Below, piece after piece: positions 13,400-24,200 of a stretch of 60,000 bases of DNA. Both the position numbers and the translations under genes were made by a program. How positions within the stretch are numbered: position 1 is the stretch's first letter; each line of letters starts with the position of its first letter. Below the pieces are notes generated by a model. It was not told the origin of the DNA. It was given only the letters and a program-made list of their open reading frames with translations, and ran no database searches. The stretch is from Strigamia acuminata (Eukaryota > Arthropoda > Chilopoda > Geophilomorpha > Linotaeniidae), in contig OX442315.1 of the NCBI GenBank assembly GCA_949358305.1, positions 33,756,427 through 33,816,426 on the forward strand. The letters are read 5' to 3'.

Positions 13400-13712
13400 T
13401 TATTGTTGAAATAAATAATTAATGAGATTTTTTAAAATGTTACAACGGATAATTTTGGTTGTTCGGATACTAGTTTTTATATGAGCATCCTGACTAAATC
13501 TTTAAAATTTAATGACACACATGACATCAAATTTTTAAGTGTAATTTCATTCTGAGTAAAAATAAGAAAGAATATTAGAAAAGAGAAAATCCAGGAATAT
13601 CTGGTTGGAAAATCAGAGATAAACTTGTGGAAGTATCAATCAAAGACATAAAATTAAAGTTTGATAAAAAAAAATTATGGCAAAAAGAGAAAAGAAATTT
13701 TGTATCAAAAAA

Positions 13713-14095
13713 TCATCAAAAATCTCCAAAATTATCAAAAATTACCAAAAATTTTCAAAATTATCAAAAATTTACAAAATTATCAAAAACTTCCAAAATT
13801 ATCAAAAATTTCCAAAATTATCAAAAATTATCCAAAATTATGAAAATTTATCAAAATTTCCAAAATTATCAAAAATTACCAAAAATTTTCAAAATTATCA
13901 AAAATTTCCAAAATTATCAAAAATTTCCAAAATTATCAAAAATTTCCAAAATTATCCAAAATTTATCCAAAATTATCAAAATTTCTCAAAATTTCTCAAA
14001 CTTTCTCAAAATTTCTCAAAATTTATCAAAAATTATCAAAAATTATCAAAAATTATCAAAAATTATCACAAATTATCACAAATTAACCAACAGTG
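13713..14095 (+). repeat. 19-nt minisatellite
   Basis: About 20 copies of TTTCCAAAATTATCAAAAA with single-base variants. Because 19 is not a multiple of three and no phase of the unit contains a stop on the + strand, long open frames persist in more than one forward frame and encode a 19-residue (57-nt) super-period rich in K, N, Q and F. These frames are not considered genes. Confidence 0.9.
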
Positions 14096-14868
14096 TCTCA
14101 AAAAATTAAAAATTTAAAAAAAATTTAAAAAAAATTATTTTTTAAAAAATAAAATCAATTACATATGGTAAATCTTCTAAAACAAACCATTTTCGTTAGT
14201 TGATCATTAAATAAATTTAATCAAAGTTCACATTTCAACCGGATAGCTCTCTAGATTATTCATTTACAATCCCTACTTACACACAGTAGCAGTTACTGTC
14301 ACCAAAATTTATACAGTATTATACAATGGAATATCACCTCCTTCAGCTTGAAAGAACTTTAATTTCCTAAATGTTTTATTGGAGAAGCAAAAAAAATCGA
14401 TGAACTATGGGTCTGGCTACACAAGATCTGGAATTTCTAAACTGTTCAACTCCCCGCATGAAAACTCATTACCGATTTAACATTCCAGTAAATTACTTTG
14501 ACTAGCTGGATATGCTGCAACAGTGTTAAAGACGACATCAACAGTCAATACTTCACATCCATTTTGGTAGACACCCATTCCGCATTTGATTTCTTTTTCT
14601 ATGGATTTCCTTTTCAATCAATCTTAATATAAAACCATAAAGTTCAAACTTCAATTCAATATTCCTTTATTATTTTAACTTTTCGACCAATCCAAACCTG
14701 ATTTTCATCAAATTGCATAAAATAAATGTTAATAAACATGACACGCCATCAAATATCCACAACATAAAATCAGATATCAGTATAACTTGAATTCTTAACC
14801 TTGTTAGATAAAACCCCCGTTTAAACTAATTTTATGACAAAACCCGCAACTTGCCTACAGAATATTTC
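14096..14868. other. non-coding DNA, nothing recognised
   Basis: AT-rich single-copy sequence with no plausible exon and no repeat with a partner in the window. Confidence 0.4.
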
Positions 14869-14972
14869 ATTTTAATTTTAATATCGGCGCAGGTATTGGT
14901 ATCGGCCGATATTCGATTGCCGATTATCGGTATCGGCGATACTGCAAAATATCGATATCGGTCAAAGTCTAG
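14869..14972 (+). repeat. TATCGGTATCGGCCGATA repeat, left member of an inverted pair
   Basis: These 104 nt run from ATTTTAATTTTAATATCG to CGGTCAAAGTCTAG. They match, as the reverse complement and with the same length, 18,049-18,152. The core GGTATCGGCCGATATTCG is shared. Confidence 0.85.
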
Positions 14973-16305
14973 TTTTTATTATAAACTACCTACATTCAAT
15001 CTTAAATGAATTTCCGAAATCCTGATTTTCTTAATTTCCACACTTTTTCCAATTCTTTTCACACACCCATCCCAACATATTCTAATCTCATCCACTAAAC
15101 ATTCTATTCTAACTAGAAAAACCCCATTATTTAGCCAGGGCCATATAACTTAATGCATTCAAGGGCAGCCCCAGCACTTTCACGGTTATTATGTCACCAC
15201 AATTTATCACCACGTGTTCCAACTCATCCAGAAGGAGGAGGAGGAGAAAAGGAGCAGAAGGGCATCCTTCCTTCCATCTCCTCTCCACTCCCCAATCCAA
15301 ACTCATATAAATAAACCCCCATCAGCCCTCAACATGCTTCCGAGCCCATAAAAATTGGGCACTTTCAATTTAATCACCTATAAATTTTAATATCTCTTTG
15401 CCTGGATTAAGCAGAGAACTGCATAAAAACACACATCTCCTTGTATTCTTGCACAAACCAGCCAATCAGCTGCGCCAAACGCTTAGAACACTTTGCGCAC
15501 CCAAGGGGTGTTAATGATTTCAATATTCATCGCCCTCCGCCTGCATTATGGACAGACAGAAGGGCCGCGAGAGGCGAGACCAGGGGCAACCCTTGCAAGG
15601 ACCTGCAAAAGGGCTGACATGACAAATGACTATCGTTGTTTGCCTAAAACCAAATGCTTCCCGACAGCCTCCGCCTTGCCACACTCGGGGGTTCTCCACA
15701 TCCCCACCCGCCATCCATATTCTGAATCGTGATGAATTTTAATCAGGCTTCGTGCGGTCTCCGGAAGAGGGGTTTCCACCAGAAGAGGCTCCACAAGCAC
15801 AACAAGCGCCCTGGTCATCCATTCGACAGCCGGCCACTATATCCTTCTTCTCTCGCATTCGCATTCGCATCCCTCCTATTCCTTTCTCTCTTTCACCACA
15901 CCCATCAAACCGGCCACGCCCAGCTGGGTCTCGATAGTGATGATGATGATGGCAGTGCACTTGACTGCTACAATCCCCAAGATTATACTCTAGGGGCGAA
16001 ATGACGACCGAGTAAAAAATGTACAATTCTAAATTACACATTCTATAGAGTCTGTAACCATAGTAACTCTACCTAACAAACTTCGTTTTATTTCTATACA
16101 GTTGCATCACATTTTTTCCCCCTTTGTTTGCTTCATATAGTGCATTGACCAGTAATTCTATTCACATATGTAAGAAAGACTGGTCGTATGAAAACCAGCA
16201 GAGAAAAAGCTTCCGATAACTTCAGCATCTTTCCTATAGTGAATACACAAAATATAAAATGCATTCAATCTGAGCCTTCAAAGGTGAATTATTGATCTCT
16301 TCTAC
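14973..16305. other. non-coding DNA with a GC-rich island
   Basis: The stretch 15,170-15,990 is GC-richer. It contains overlapping frames on both strands, the longest on + at 15,729-16,004 with a short Asp run. None looks like a known protein, and there is no splice-consistent partner exon that I can defend. Confidence 0.35.
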
Positions 16306-16548
16306 TATACTCTGTCTGACCTTAAGAATAGAGAAAACTCCCATTGGTCGAGACCTTTTCACTGGTGTAGTGATACCTAAAAGTAGAACAATACACCAGG
16401 TTTTAATAATACATCAGGTTTTATTAAACACTTCGTTGTTGTTTTCAATGGACTTCTTTGTGTGAATAGTATGATTGCGATCACACACTACACAGTAAGG
16501 AGTAATAAGGCTGGAGTTTTCTCTATTCTTAAGGTCAGACAGTGTATA
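16306..16548. mobile_element. Tc1/mariner-like MITE with 36-nt TIRs
   Basis: The left arm at 16,306-16,341 and the right arm at 16,513-16,548 are inverted repeats with one mismatch over 36 nt (30 nt perfect: CTGTCTGACCTTAAGAATAG onward). Both ends read TATAC/GTATA, so a TA target duplication is possible. The 171-nt interior carries no frame. The Tc1/mariner assignment rests only on TIR length and possible TA flanks. Confidence 0.75.
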
Positions 16549-16617
16549 AATGTGTCTTTTGCTTGGTGGATATCGCCCTAAACCTTTAAGCTCTAACAAA
16601 TATTAGGCCCTTATTTA

Positions 16618-16779
16618 TAGGCCTGTGCGAATTTGCGATATATCGCAATGAGATTATTTTTTGGTGTAATATCGCAGCTGCATTAGTCAGTAGCTGTTTT
16701 AAGCGATATATCGCAAAAATATCGCTAAACTGCAGTATCGCATTCGCAATCGCTTCAAAGAGTGATCTGCACAGGCCTA
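16618..16779. mobile_element. short hAT-like MITE (TAGGCCTGTGC family), copy 1
   Basis: This 162-bp element begins TAGGCCTGTGCGAATTTGCG and ends CTGCACAGGCCTA, with inverted TAGGCCTGTGC ends. Internal GATATATCGCAA motifs and GCTTCAAAGAGT are shared with the 411-bp relative at 21,642-22,052. The target duplication is no longer visible. Confidence 0.75.
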
Positions 16780-18048
16780 TTAACAATGGCAACGCTAGTC
16801 AGAAAAGCAAATCCTTAAAGTGTGCTAAAATTAATAAAAACGAGTGAAATGAGTGAAATAAATGACTTGTTACTGAATGCTCCTAAATAAAACATTATTA
16901 CTAATGCGCATGCGCAGCTGAGACCTGAACGATTGTTCAACCGAGCATGCGCAGATCGCGTCATTGTTACTTAAGACAAGTTAAGGAAAACATGTGACAC
17001 ACTCCCTTGCTGAAAGTTAAGCACACATGTAAAAACGAGGCTCTCGACCTAAAACACGTAAGCAGATTTATCTTAACCAATTTGAATGCACCTAGCGTTC
17101 CGCATTTCTTATTTTCTACATCGGTTTAATTCCACGCGCCCAACGTTGCAATGTTTAGAGCCGCCACCTGGTTCCAATTGCCGAGATTGGCACATTAAAA
17201 ACTAAAAATAACAATTAAAAGCCCCAGCAAGAAATTACAGTAACGTATCATTTTTATACCAGGTGTCCCTTAATTAGAATATAAATGGCCCCGGGCGATA
17301 AATTACCCTAACCCCCACCTTGGCAACTGTGTATTTCAGCTCAAGGGGTCAGAAAAAGGGAGTCGACCACGGGAGATGATGGCACAACAGATGGCGGCAA
17401 CTCGGCGCGTGCGCAGGCCCAAACGTGCAGCGAACACAAAGCACGAGTTGGGAGGTCGCACGAACGCCGCCGCGTGCACACACGGACGAAGTCGGCGGCA
17501 ATCTAGGCAGCTGCGCCAATCGCTCGTTCGAAGCCCCCCCCATGCCCCCTAGCGTCAGCTCACCTGCATGGCAGATGTGGGAGGCAAATGATGGGAATGA
17601 GCTACCGGAGTCTCTCACAAAAATCACAAGAGACCCATGAATGAGAGCGAAATTACAAGAGACGCTAACAAAACTCTCGCACCCCACACCACCCCTAGCA
17701 CACTTCTTAACCCCTTGCTCACTCTCGTTAATGGCAGTCAGACCCAATGACAACTCAATGGTCACCACCACTCGACTAAAGTCAACAACATCCTCTTCAC
17801 CCTTTCCACAAACCCCTCTTTTCACTCGCCCCTTTCACCCCTTGTTTGGGCATATTTTCAACACAAACGCTCGCCACGCGCCGCTAACTCCATTATACAT
17901 TTCCACCAGAAAATTTCCCTCAAATCTTTCCCTTAAACCCCGCATTACCACCAACTGGCAACTAGTTACCACTATTATGGATGCGCGGCTCCATTGCCCG
18001 TCACACAATGGGCACTTTGCAAAAATCAATTTTTACGTATACATTTAA
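16780..18048. other. non-coding DNA with a GC-rich island
   Basis: A GC-rich segment at about 17,280-17,850 includes a 158-codon minus-strand frame and overlapping plus-strand frames, all without recognisable motifs. I treat it as an island of possible regulatory DNA and not as a gene. Confidence 0.3.
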
Positions 18049-18152
18049 CTAGACTTTGACCGATATCGATATTTTGCAGTATGGCCGATACCGATAATCA
18101 GCAACCGAATATCGGCCGATACCGATACCTGCATCGATATTAAAATTAAAAT
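18049..18152 (-). repeat. TATCGGTATCGGCCGATA repeat, right member of the inverted pair
   Basis: This is the reverse-complement partner of 14,869-14,972, with 104 nt in each arm. It begins CTAGACTTTGACCGATAT and ends GATATTAAAATTAAAAT. Confidence 0.85.
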
Positions 18153-18265
18153 CAAAATTAAATTGTGCAAAAAATGAAAATTTAGACTTTCGGATACGTC
18201 AAAACGCCATGTTATTTTCTTCTAGTACCAGATTGCTGGCTGCATTTTCTATACAGGATAAATTC

Positions 18266-18508
18266 GGGTGTACATCAGTTTAGCGATTTCATTTTAGCGA
18301 CACAAAAACCTAGGTTTAATTCCTAAGAAGGAGCCCTCCCTTGACCCCCCGCGAACCTAACCTTACTGGTTTTTTGATGAAAACCATTTTTTTGAGCCGG
18401 CTTGTCGCTAAAACCTAGGTTTTTGTGTCGCTAAAATGACATGTTTGCTAAAATGGGACTTTTTTGGCAAAAATCGCTAAAATAAGCGTTGCTAAAATGA
18501 CTATAACC
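18266..18508. mobile_element. MITE with 10-bp target duplication (Mutator-like?)
   Basis: This 243-bp segment is flanked by the direct repeat GGATAAATTC (18,256-18,265 and 18,509-18,518). Its ends (GGGTGTACATCAGTTTAGCG and, reversed, GGTTATAGTCATTTTAGC) are imperfect TIRs. Inside it a perfect 28-nt inverted repeat (18,290-18,317 and 18,411-18,438, core AAACCTAGGTTT) forms a strong hairpin. A 9-11 bp duplication is typical of Mutator-like elements. Confidence 0.75.
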
Positions 18509-18518
18509 GGATAAATTC

Positions 18519-19501
18519 TCGTTAGTTTCCTTTTAATTTTGTCTCTCCAGTTGCAATTCCCATCCCTCAAAGCAAAGACGTCAATAAGTGCTCAGGTGGT
18601 TGCCTAAACCATCAATTTTTGCATCCAAATCAAGCATGCGTGGGAGCGGCAAGTGTCATTAAGCAACTTCATCAGACACAGCTCTCGACCTTTGACCGCA
18701 ATTCTCCGCCCCAGATTGCAACCAACGCCACAATCACGCGCAAGGGTTTCCCACCCAATGGGGGAGTCATTAATTGAAAGTCGGTAAAAACATCCCCACA
18801 AAAAAGGAGAAAATTACTAAATTGTCTCCTCCCAGCTCCCTTTGGTCCAGCACATCAAAAGTCAAACAGTTGAAAGGCTGCGCGGAATCCCTTCAATAAC
18901 CGTGATGGGTCCAATGCACTATAAAGCTGCCCCAGTCGCCATGCACAGGGCACCGATACCCATCTCATTACAGGATTCACTATTACTGCAAGATTAATCT
19001 CGCTCGGAGGGTCGAGTGGTGGGTGTGGGTGGACCAATAGGTAAATCCCCCTCGTTTCCAGCTATCCCCAACGTTTCTCTTTAGATGGGGTGGCAGATTT
19101 ATTTTTTTCCTCTCTTTTTCAATTCCCCCCATCCCTCTTTTCTTCTCCACCAAGAACAAATTTGCTGCTAAGTCTCGTAATGGATTGTGAAAACAAAAAC
19201 GCTATGGCGCGGCCTACGGGGGGTCCCTCGACTACGCCGCGTGTGGCCTGATGAGACAATGATGAGTTGGGCCGAACGAAGATCACGCGTGCGCCATAGT
19301 CGCGTCATTGCTCCGATTAGGCGCGTATAATAGGTCAGGAGTTGCATGGTTCCGTTGTCAAACGAATCGAGATTCTATGCGTCCACTGATGTCTCATTCT
19401 GTGCTGGTCGGGCACTGCGCAGATGGCACGCAGAAGGCGAGAAATGTCAAAAAGTTATCTTCTGCCTCATAGTCCCGTCAAATCTCGTGGAATACCATAG
19501 A
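18519..19501. other. non-coding DNA, GC-richer in parts
   Basis: Two mixed-composition islands (18,570-19,050 and 19,190-19,450) show no supported coding frame and no repeat partner. They could be regulatory or exons I cannot recognise. Confidence 0.3.
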
Positions 19502-19735
19502 ATCTCGTGGAAATAAATCCCGTGGAAATAAATCCCGTGGAAATAAATCCCGTGGAAATAAATCCCGTGGAAATAAATCCCGTGGAAATAAATCCCGTGG
19601 AAATAAATCCCGTGGAAATAAATCCCGTGGAAATAAATCCCGTGGAAATAAATCCCGTGGAAATAAATCCCGTGAAAATAAATCCCGTGAAAATAAATCC
19701 CATGAAAATAAATCCCATAAAAATAAATTCACTGG
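19502..19735. repeat. 15-nt minisatellite (AAATAAATCCCGTGG)n
   Basis: About 15-16 near-identical copies of a 15-nt unit, degrading at the right end (CCCGTGA, CCCATGA, CCCATAA). The unit length is a multiple of three and it lacks stops in several phases. This creates artificial open frames on both strands with 5-residue periods. Low divergence between units suggests recent expansion. Confidence 0.95.
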
Positions 19736-20743
19736 CGTTTAATTGCAAGCCGTTTTGGAAATTATCCGTTTGGCTGACAAATCCAGAAGTGACTTCTGGT
19801 AGCCGAACCATCCTATATAGAATTCAAAATGGTGGGTGAAAGCTGCCATTTTTATTTTGTTCTTTTCCTTTTTTTCTCTTTTCGTTCGAGCCATCAAGTA
19901 CTAAAGCTCTTAAATCTTGTTCACACTACTTGACCACTTGAAACCTCGTGGTTCAATAACTCTTTCTCCAAACTGACCAACAGCAACCACTCACCGAGAT
20001 GACGGTTGTCATGGAAACATTACCCAGACTCACAAATGGAAATCTGACTTCATCTCAAACTTAAAAGATGACAGATAGGTCCTAAATTTTACAAAAGAAG
20101 AAAAAGAAAAAGAAAAAATCCAATCTAAAACTCACTCTCAAATTAAATTCCCTTCCAGCTATTATGGTGGTCCACCTCAGTCTCACTGACCTCTTACTCC
20201 GTCCTGACCCCATCTCTTCTGTCAAGAATGGAGCACAGTAGGGGATTCAAACCACATAGAAATTCTTTCACCAACAACTCTGCCCTCACATCTTGCTAAA
20301 TTCAATTTTTCCTCCTTTTCCCACGACCCAAAGTCAAATTTTTAATTAAGTCCAGAAACTGATAATAAATTCCAAAAAAAAATATTTTTTTTTTCAATCC
20401 AATTCAATTCAATTTCAATTCAAACTATAAAAAGACACATTTTTATGCAAGGATTAAGAAAAGCAAATTTTTTTTCATTTAAATTCCACTCGGTCTCGCC
20501 TTTTTCTTTCTTTTTTTCCCCCTCATTTTTTCTACTCATTTTCGCCTGTCGTCACAGCGTTCTTGATTAATTTCCATTCACGCTTCGTACAAAACTCATC
20601 GACCAAATGATAAAACTCCCTCCCCACCCCCACCCGAAATCTTCATTTCCATTTACAACTTCAAAACCCTTTCATTCCCAACCAACCAATAAAATATTAA
20701 CAATTCCTATTATCACTTCTAACTACTACATTTTCATAAAAAA

Positions 20744-20779
<36 letters not shown>

Positions 20780-20880
20780 ATGCTCAGCAGGCAAGCATAC
20801 TTTACCATAAAAAGAGCCCCCTTTCATCTCCCCCCATTCCCCATCCACCCCACCCACCTTCGCTTCCCCCCTCCAACCTA
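19736..20880. other. non-coding DNA upstream of the Lhx3/4 gene
   Basis: AT-rich and pyrimidine-rich sequence with an A homopolymer (about 20,747-20,776). A TATA-like ATAAAAAGAG at about 20,808 lies upstream of the promoter-like block. No coding frame is supported. Confidence 0.4.
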
Positions 20881-20884
20881 CTCT

Positions 20885-21157
20885 CCTTTGATTGGTTCGT
20901 GCACGAGGCAAAACGCACCCACTCCTACCCGCATCGCCATTGGTTAATTAAAAGGCGTCCTCTGATTGGTTAGTTGAAAGACTCCCGTGTTCCAGGCTCC
21001 CACTCAATCGATACCGAAGCGTACAGCGCTCTCTGTTGTCGACAAGTTGAGGATATGAGCAAATGCCTGATTCACGTGTCACAGAGCAGGGAAGCCCAGC
21101 TATGACTGCACGCGCACTGCGCTCTTGATTTCGCCAATCCGTCGTCAATGAATAGAC
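20885..21157 (+). promoter_or_regulatory. candidate promoter/5' UTR of the Lhx3/4 gene
   Basis: Three inverted CCAAT boxes (ATTGG at 20,891, 20,939 and 20,965) cluster within 80 nt in a GC-richer block just upstream of the inferred start codon. Between the second and third lies TTAATTAA (20,944-20,951), a LIM-homeodomain type core. Box spacing resembles NF-Y dependent promoters. The transcription start is not visible, and part of this block is probably 5' UTR. Confidence 0.5.
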
Positions 21158-21252
21158 ATGATAGTTTTGTCGGGAACCGTAGTGCCCCCATCACCGCCAA
21201 ACTCGGTGACCAACTCTCCGCCCGTGTTCATCTCCACTCCGCTCGGCGATGA
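21148..21252 (+). other. upstream ORF overlapping the Lhx3/4 start
   Basis: An ATG 10 nt before the inferred Lhx3/4 start opens a 34-codon frame, out of phase with the main frame, and ends at TGA 21,250-21,252 inside exon 1. If the transcript starts upstream, this overlapping uORF should dampen translation of the main frame. Confidence 0.45.
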
Positions 21253-24200
21253 ACGTGATTTCTTAATCGGACGACACATTCTGTCCCACGCCGCTTTCCA
21301 ACCCGAGCTGCTCTGTAAGTAAAACTCGCTCAAACAAATTGGATTCACATTCATCCGTAAATTATACTTATTTTCTCTCTATAATGTTGTCAACTCACTC
21401 TAAAACTGAGGGAAATTGTTCGGAAACAACACAGGGCACAATTAACAACCACCAAACCTTAATTCAATATACAACACTATCCATGTGCTATAATACAACA
21501 ACAGTTATAGTGAACCCTGTTATACAGAGGGGTAAAAAGAAGTACAATGTACTCTGTGTAGCCCAGACATAGGAAAGGTCCGAGAAAATTGTCCACACCA
21601 ACGGGCTGTCTGGATGTCGGAGGGAATTTAATATTGCTGGGTAGGCCTGTGCGAATTTGCGATATATCGCAACGCAATTATCTTTTTATGTAATATCGCA
21701 GCCAATACATATCGTTTACAATATATATCACATACATATGCAATATTGCGATATGTGCGATTTATCAAACGTCTCGTGATTTCCATTTTTTCACGCATGC
21801 AGTGTTGCAACATATTGGTCATGTATTTGTATTATATCGTTAATCGAACGTCTAAATAGTAAATATATAAATAAATCAACATATTCTGCATCGCTTAACC
21901 CGAACCGAATCCATTTTAAAATGCGATATGCTGCGATATAAAATCACTTTTAGTGAAAAATAAAGAATAAATAGTGTGCCAATAAATACAACCCATCGCC
22001 AAACTGCATTATCGCATTCGCATTCGCTTCAAAGAGTAATCGCACAGGCCTGTTGCTGGATATAGGTTGGGTCCGGCAAACCTTTCCGGACCACACAGCT
22101 GTCTGACAAGCATGGTCCGGTCCATACAGAGTACACTGTACTCCTGACATGGAATCTAACTGGAGAGTATCTTGGTGTTTTCTTTCTTAGTTCCTGGAGT
22201 TGTTGGTGAACAATTTTTTCTCCCAAAATTGTAAATAATCAACTTTTCGTGTTCCTATTGAAATAAACATGATTAGTCTAATTAATTATGTTGATTTAGA
22301 ATTTTGGGGGAAAAAAGCATGTGGAAATACCCAGACCCATCATCACCTCCCGCTGTAGCAGTAGAACTAAATATTCCTAATGGCTTAGCATTACAATTTA
22401 ACACTGTTGTTTCTAACACATTTGCTTCTTCTCTCTCAAATAATTAAGTTGGACTTAAATATTTAAATATTAGGAAGAAAGAGTTAATGAATAAGTTTTA
22501 TTTCATAAAACTGACTGCCTTTTACAAAAAAAAGTATCCGAATTAAATTTATTTAAGCCTCGCCTGCAACATCATAGGCATGTTGCCCGTGAAATAAAAC
22601 AATGAATTAATCATGGCGATCGACCCGATTGGTCCACCATAACCATCGATTTTTCTCGCGCAACGTGATTTGCTGATCAGAAGCTAAACCTAACACTCTA
22701 CTTAAGAGTCTGCGCCCGGCATCTTGATGGCAAAATCACACTAGCTGCATTCAAAAACTAAAATATTTTGTGTTTTACTTCAATTTTAAACCAAAAATGA
22801 CATCGTTTCCTGTTTAAACCCAAGTTTAAACTTAAAATACACTTAAACTAAAATTCTTATTTTAATTTTTGAATGCAGCTACTGAAAAATTCCCATCTGC
22901 GCAACTAATCCATGATTTTTACAAATTATATGACAGAAAAAAAATCTATATTATATTTCGCCTATTACTATATATAAATGATATCATACACGACGACTAA
23001 ACAAACCAAAAGATCCGTATTCATCATATTTTCAGCCAAGGTGCGAATTAATACCCCATTAATACCCAATTAATTCCTCTACGTGAATTATTAATCCCCT
23101 AACGTGAAGCCTAACGTACTTCTCTATATAATATCTTCATATTTATTCTCCACAACTGCCAACAACTTAACTTTTACCCATACAAAATTAATTTTCATTA
23201 AACACATCCAAATTACTACATCTAAAAGATGCTCTAAGTGCAAGAGACGGATTTTAGCGACCACAAATCAAAGAAAAATTTCCCAAAAATATTTTTTCCT
23301 AAATTCAAAATTTTTATTATTTCCAACAAAAAAAAATAAAATAAAAATAAAATTTTCTCCATCTTTCTCAGCCCAAACAACCTCGAAGAAATCGAATCTA
23401 TTTAGGGTTCCACAAATGGCACTCATTAATTTCCCTGAGTATGGCGCGTAAAACTCGTCGTTCCACCTCATGTCGGTTGCAAATGAGACTGTTGGGCTTG
23501 TTTTGCCAATACTTACAACACCAATGAAACCCTAAATTAAACATTATCGCTCGCCTTCCTTCTTTTTAATCTCGTATCAACTCGTCTTCACGCTTAATTT
23601 CATTCACAAACATTGTTATTTATTTCGTTTTTTCTCTTTTTTCTCTCCTCGTGTCTACAGCTACCATTCCCAAGTGTGCTGGCTGCGAACAACCGATCCT
23701 GGATCGCTTCATTCTCAAGGTGCTGGAACGTTCGTGGCACGCGCGGTGCCTCAAATGCATCGAGTGCGGAGCCCAGATGACCGACAAATGCTTCGCCCGC
23801 AACGGTCAAGTTTTCTGCAAGGACGACTTTTTCAAGTAAACACATTCGGCCGTTTTATGTGCCCATAACTTCCCCTCAATTTACTGCGACTATAGCGAGA
23901 CCGAAACCCCCGAGTCTTATTACTGTAATGCACTGCTTATACTTAACTGCTTCGATTTCAACAACAATTCCGACTAAGTCACAGCAGCTGCATTCAAAAA
24001 TACTCATTAAACTTTTCTATCCACAGCTGGCAAATTTTGACCGTTCCAATAATACGGTAATTCCAATATTCAATTTTAAGGAGAGTAAATGACGAGTTCG
24101 TAACAACGTGACAAATTATAAATTATCATCTATTTTTATTCACTTAGAGTACTGGACAAGATATATCCATTTTGAATTAGGCTGTTTATACACTGTAAAC

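Noticed and set aside
13627-14109. Overlapping long ORFs rich in Lys/Asn/Gln
   Set aside because: They are by-products of the 19-nt minisatellite.
15729-16004. 91-codon + frame with an Asp run, considered as an alternative Lhx3/4 first exon
   Set aside because: It ends in a stop, offers no donor in phase with the LIM1 exon that I can defend, and has no family similarity.
17349-17825. 158-codon open frame on the minus strand
   Set aside because: It lies in a GC-rich island with overlapping frames on the other strand, no recognisable motif and no splice partners. It is most likely chance.
19467-19839. Repeat proteins on both strands (5-residue periods)
   Set aside because: They are produced by the 15-nt minisatellite. 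Both strands are open equally and there is no start or expression context.
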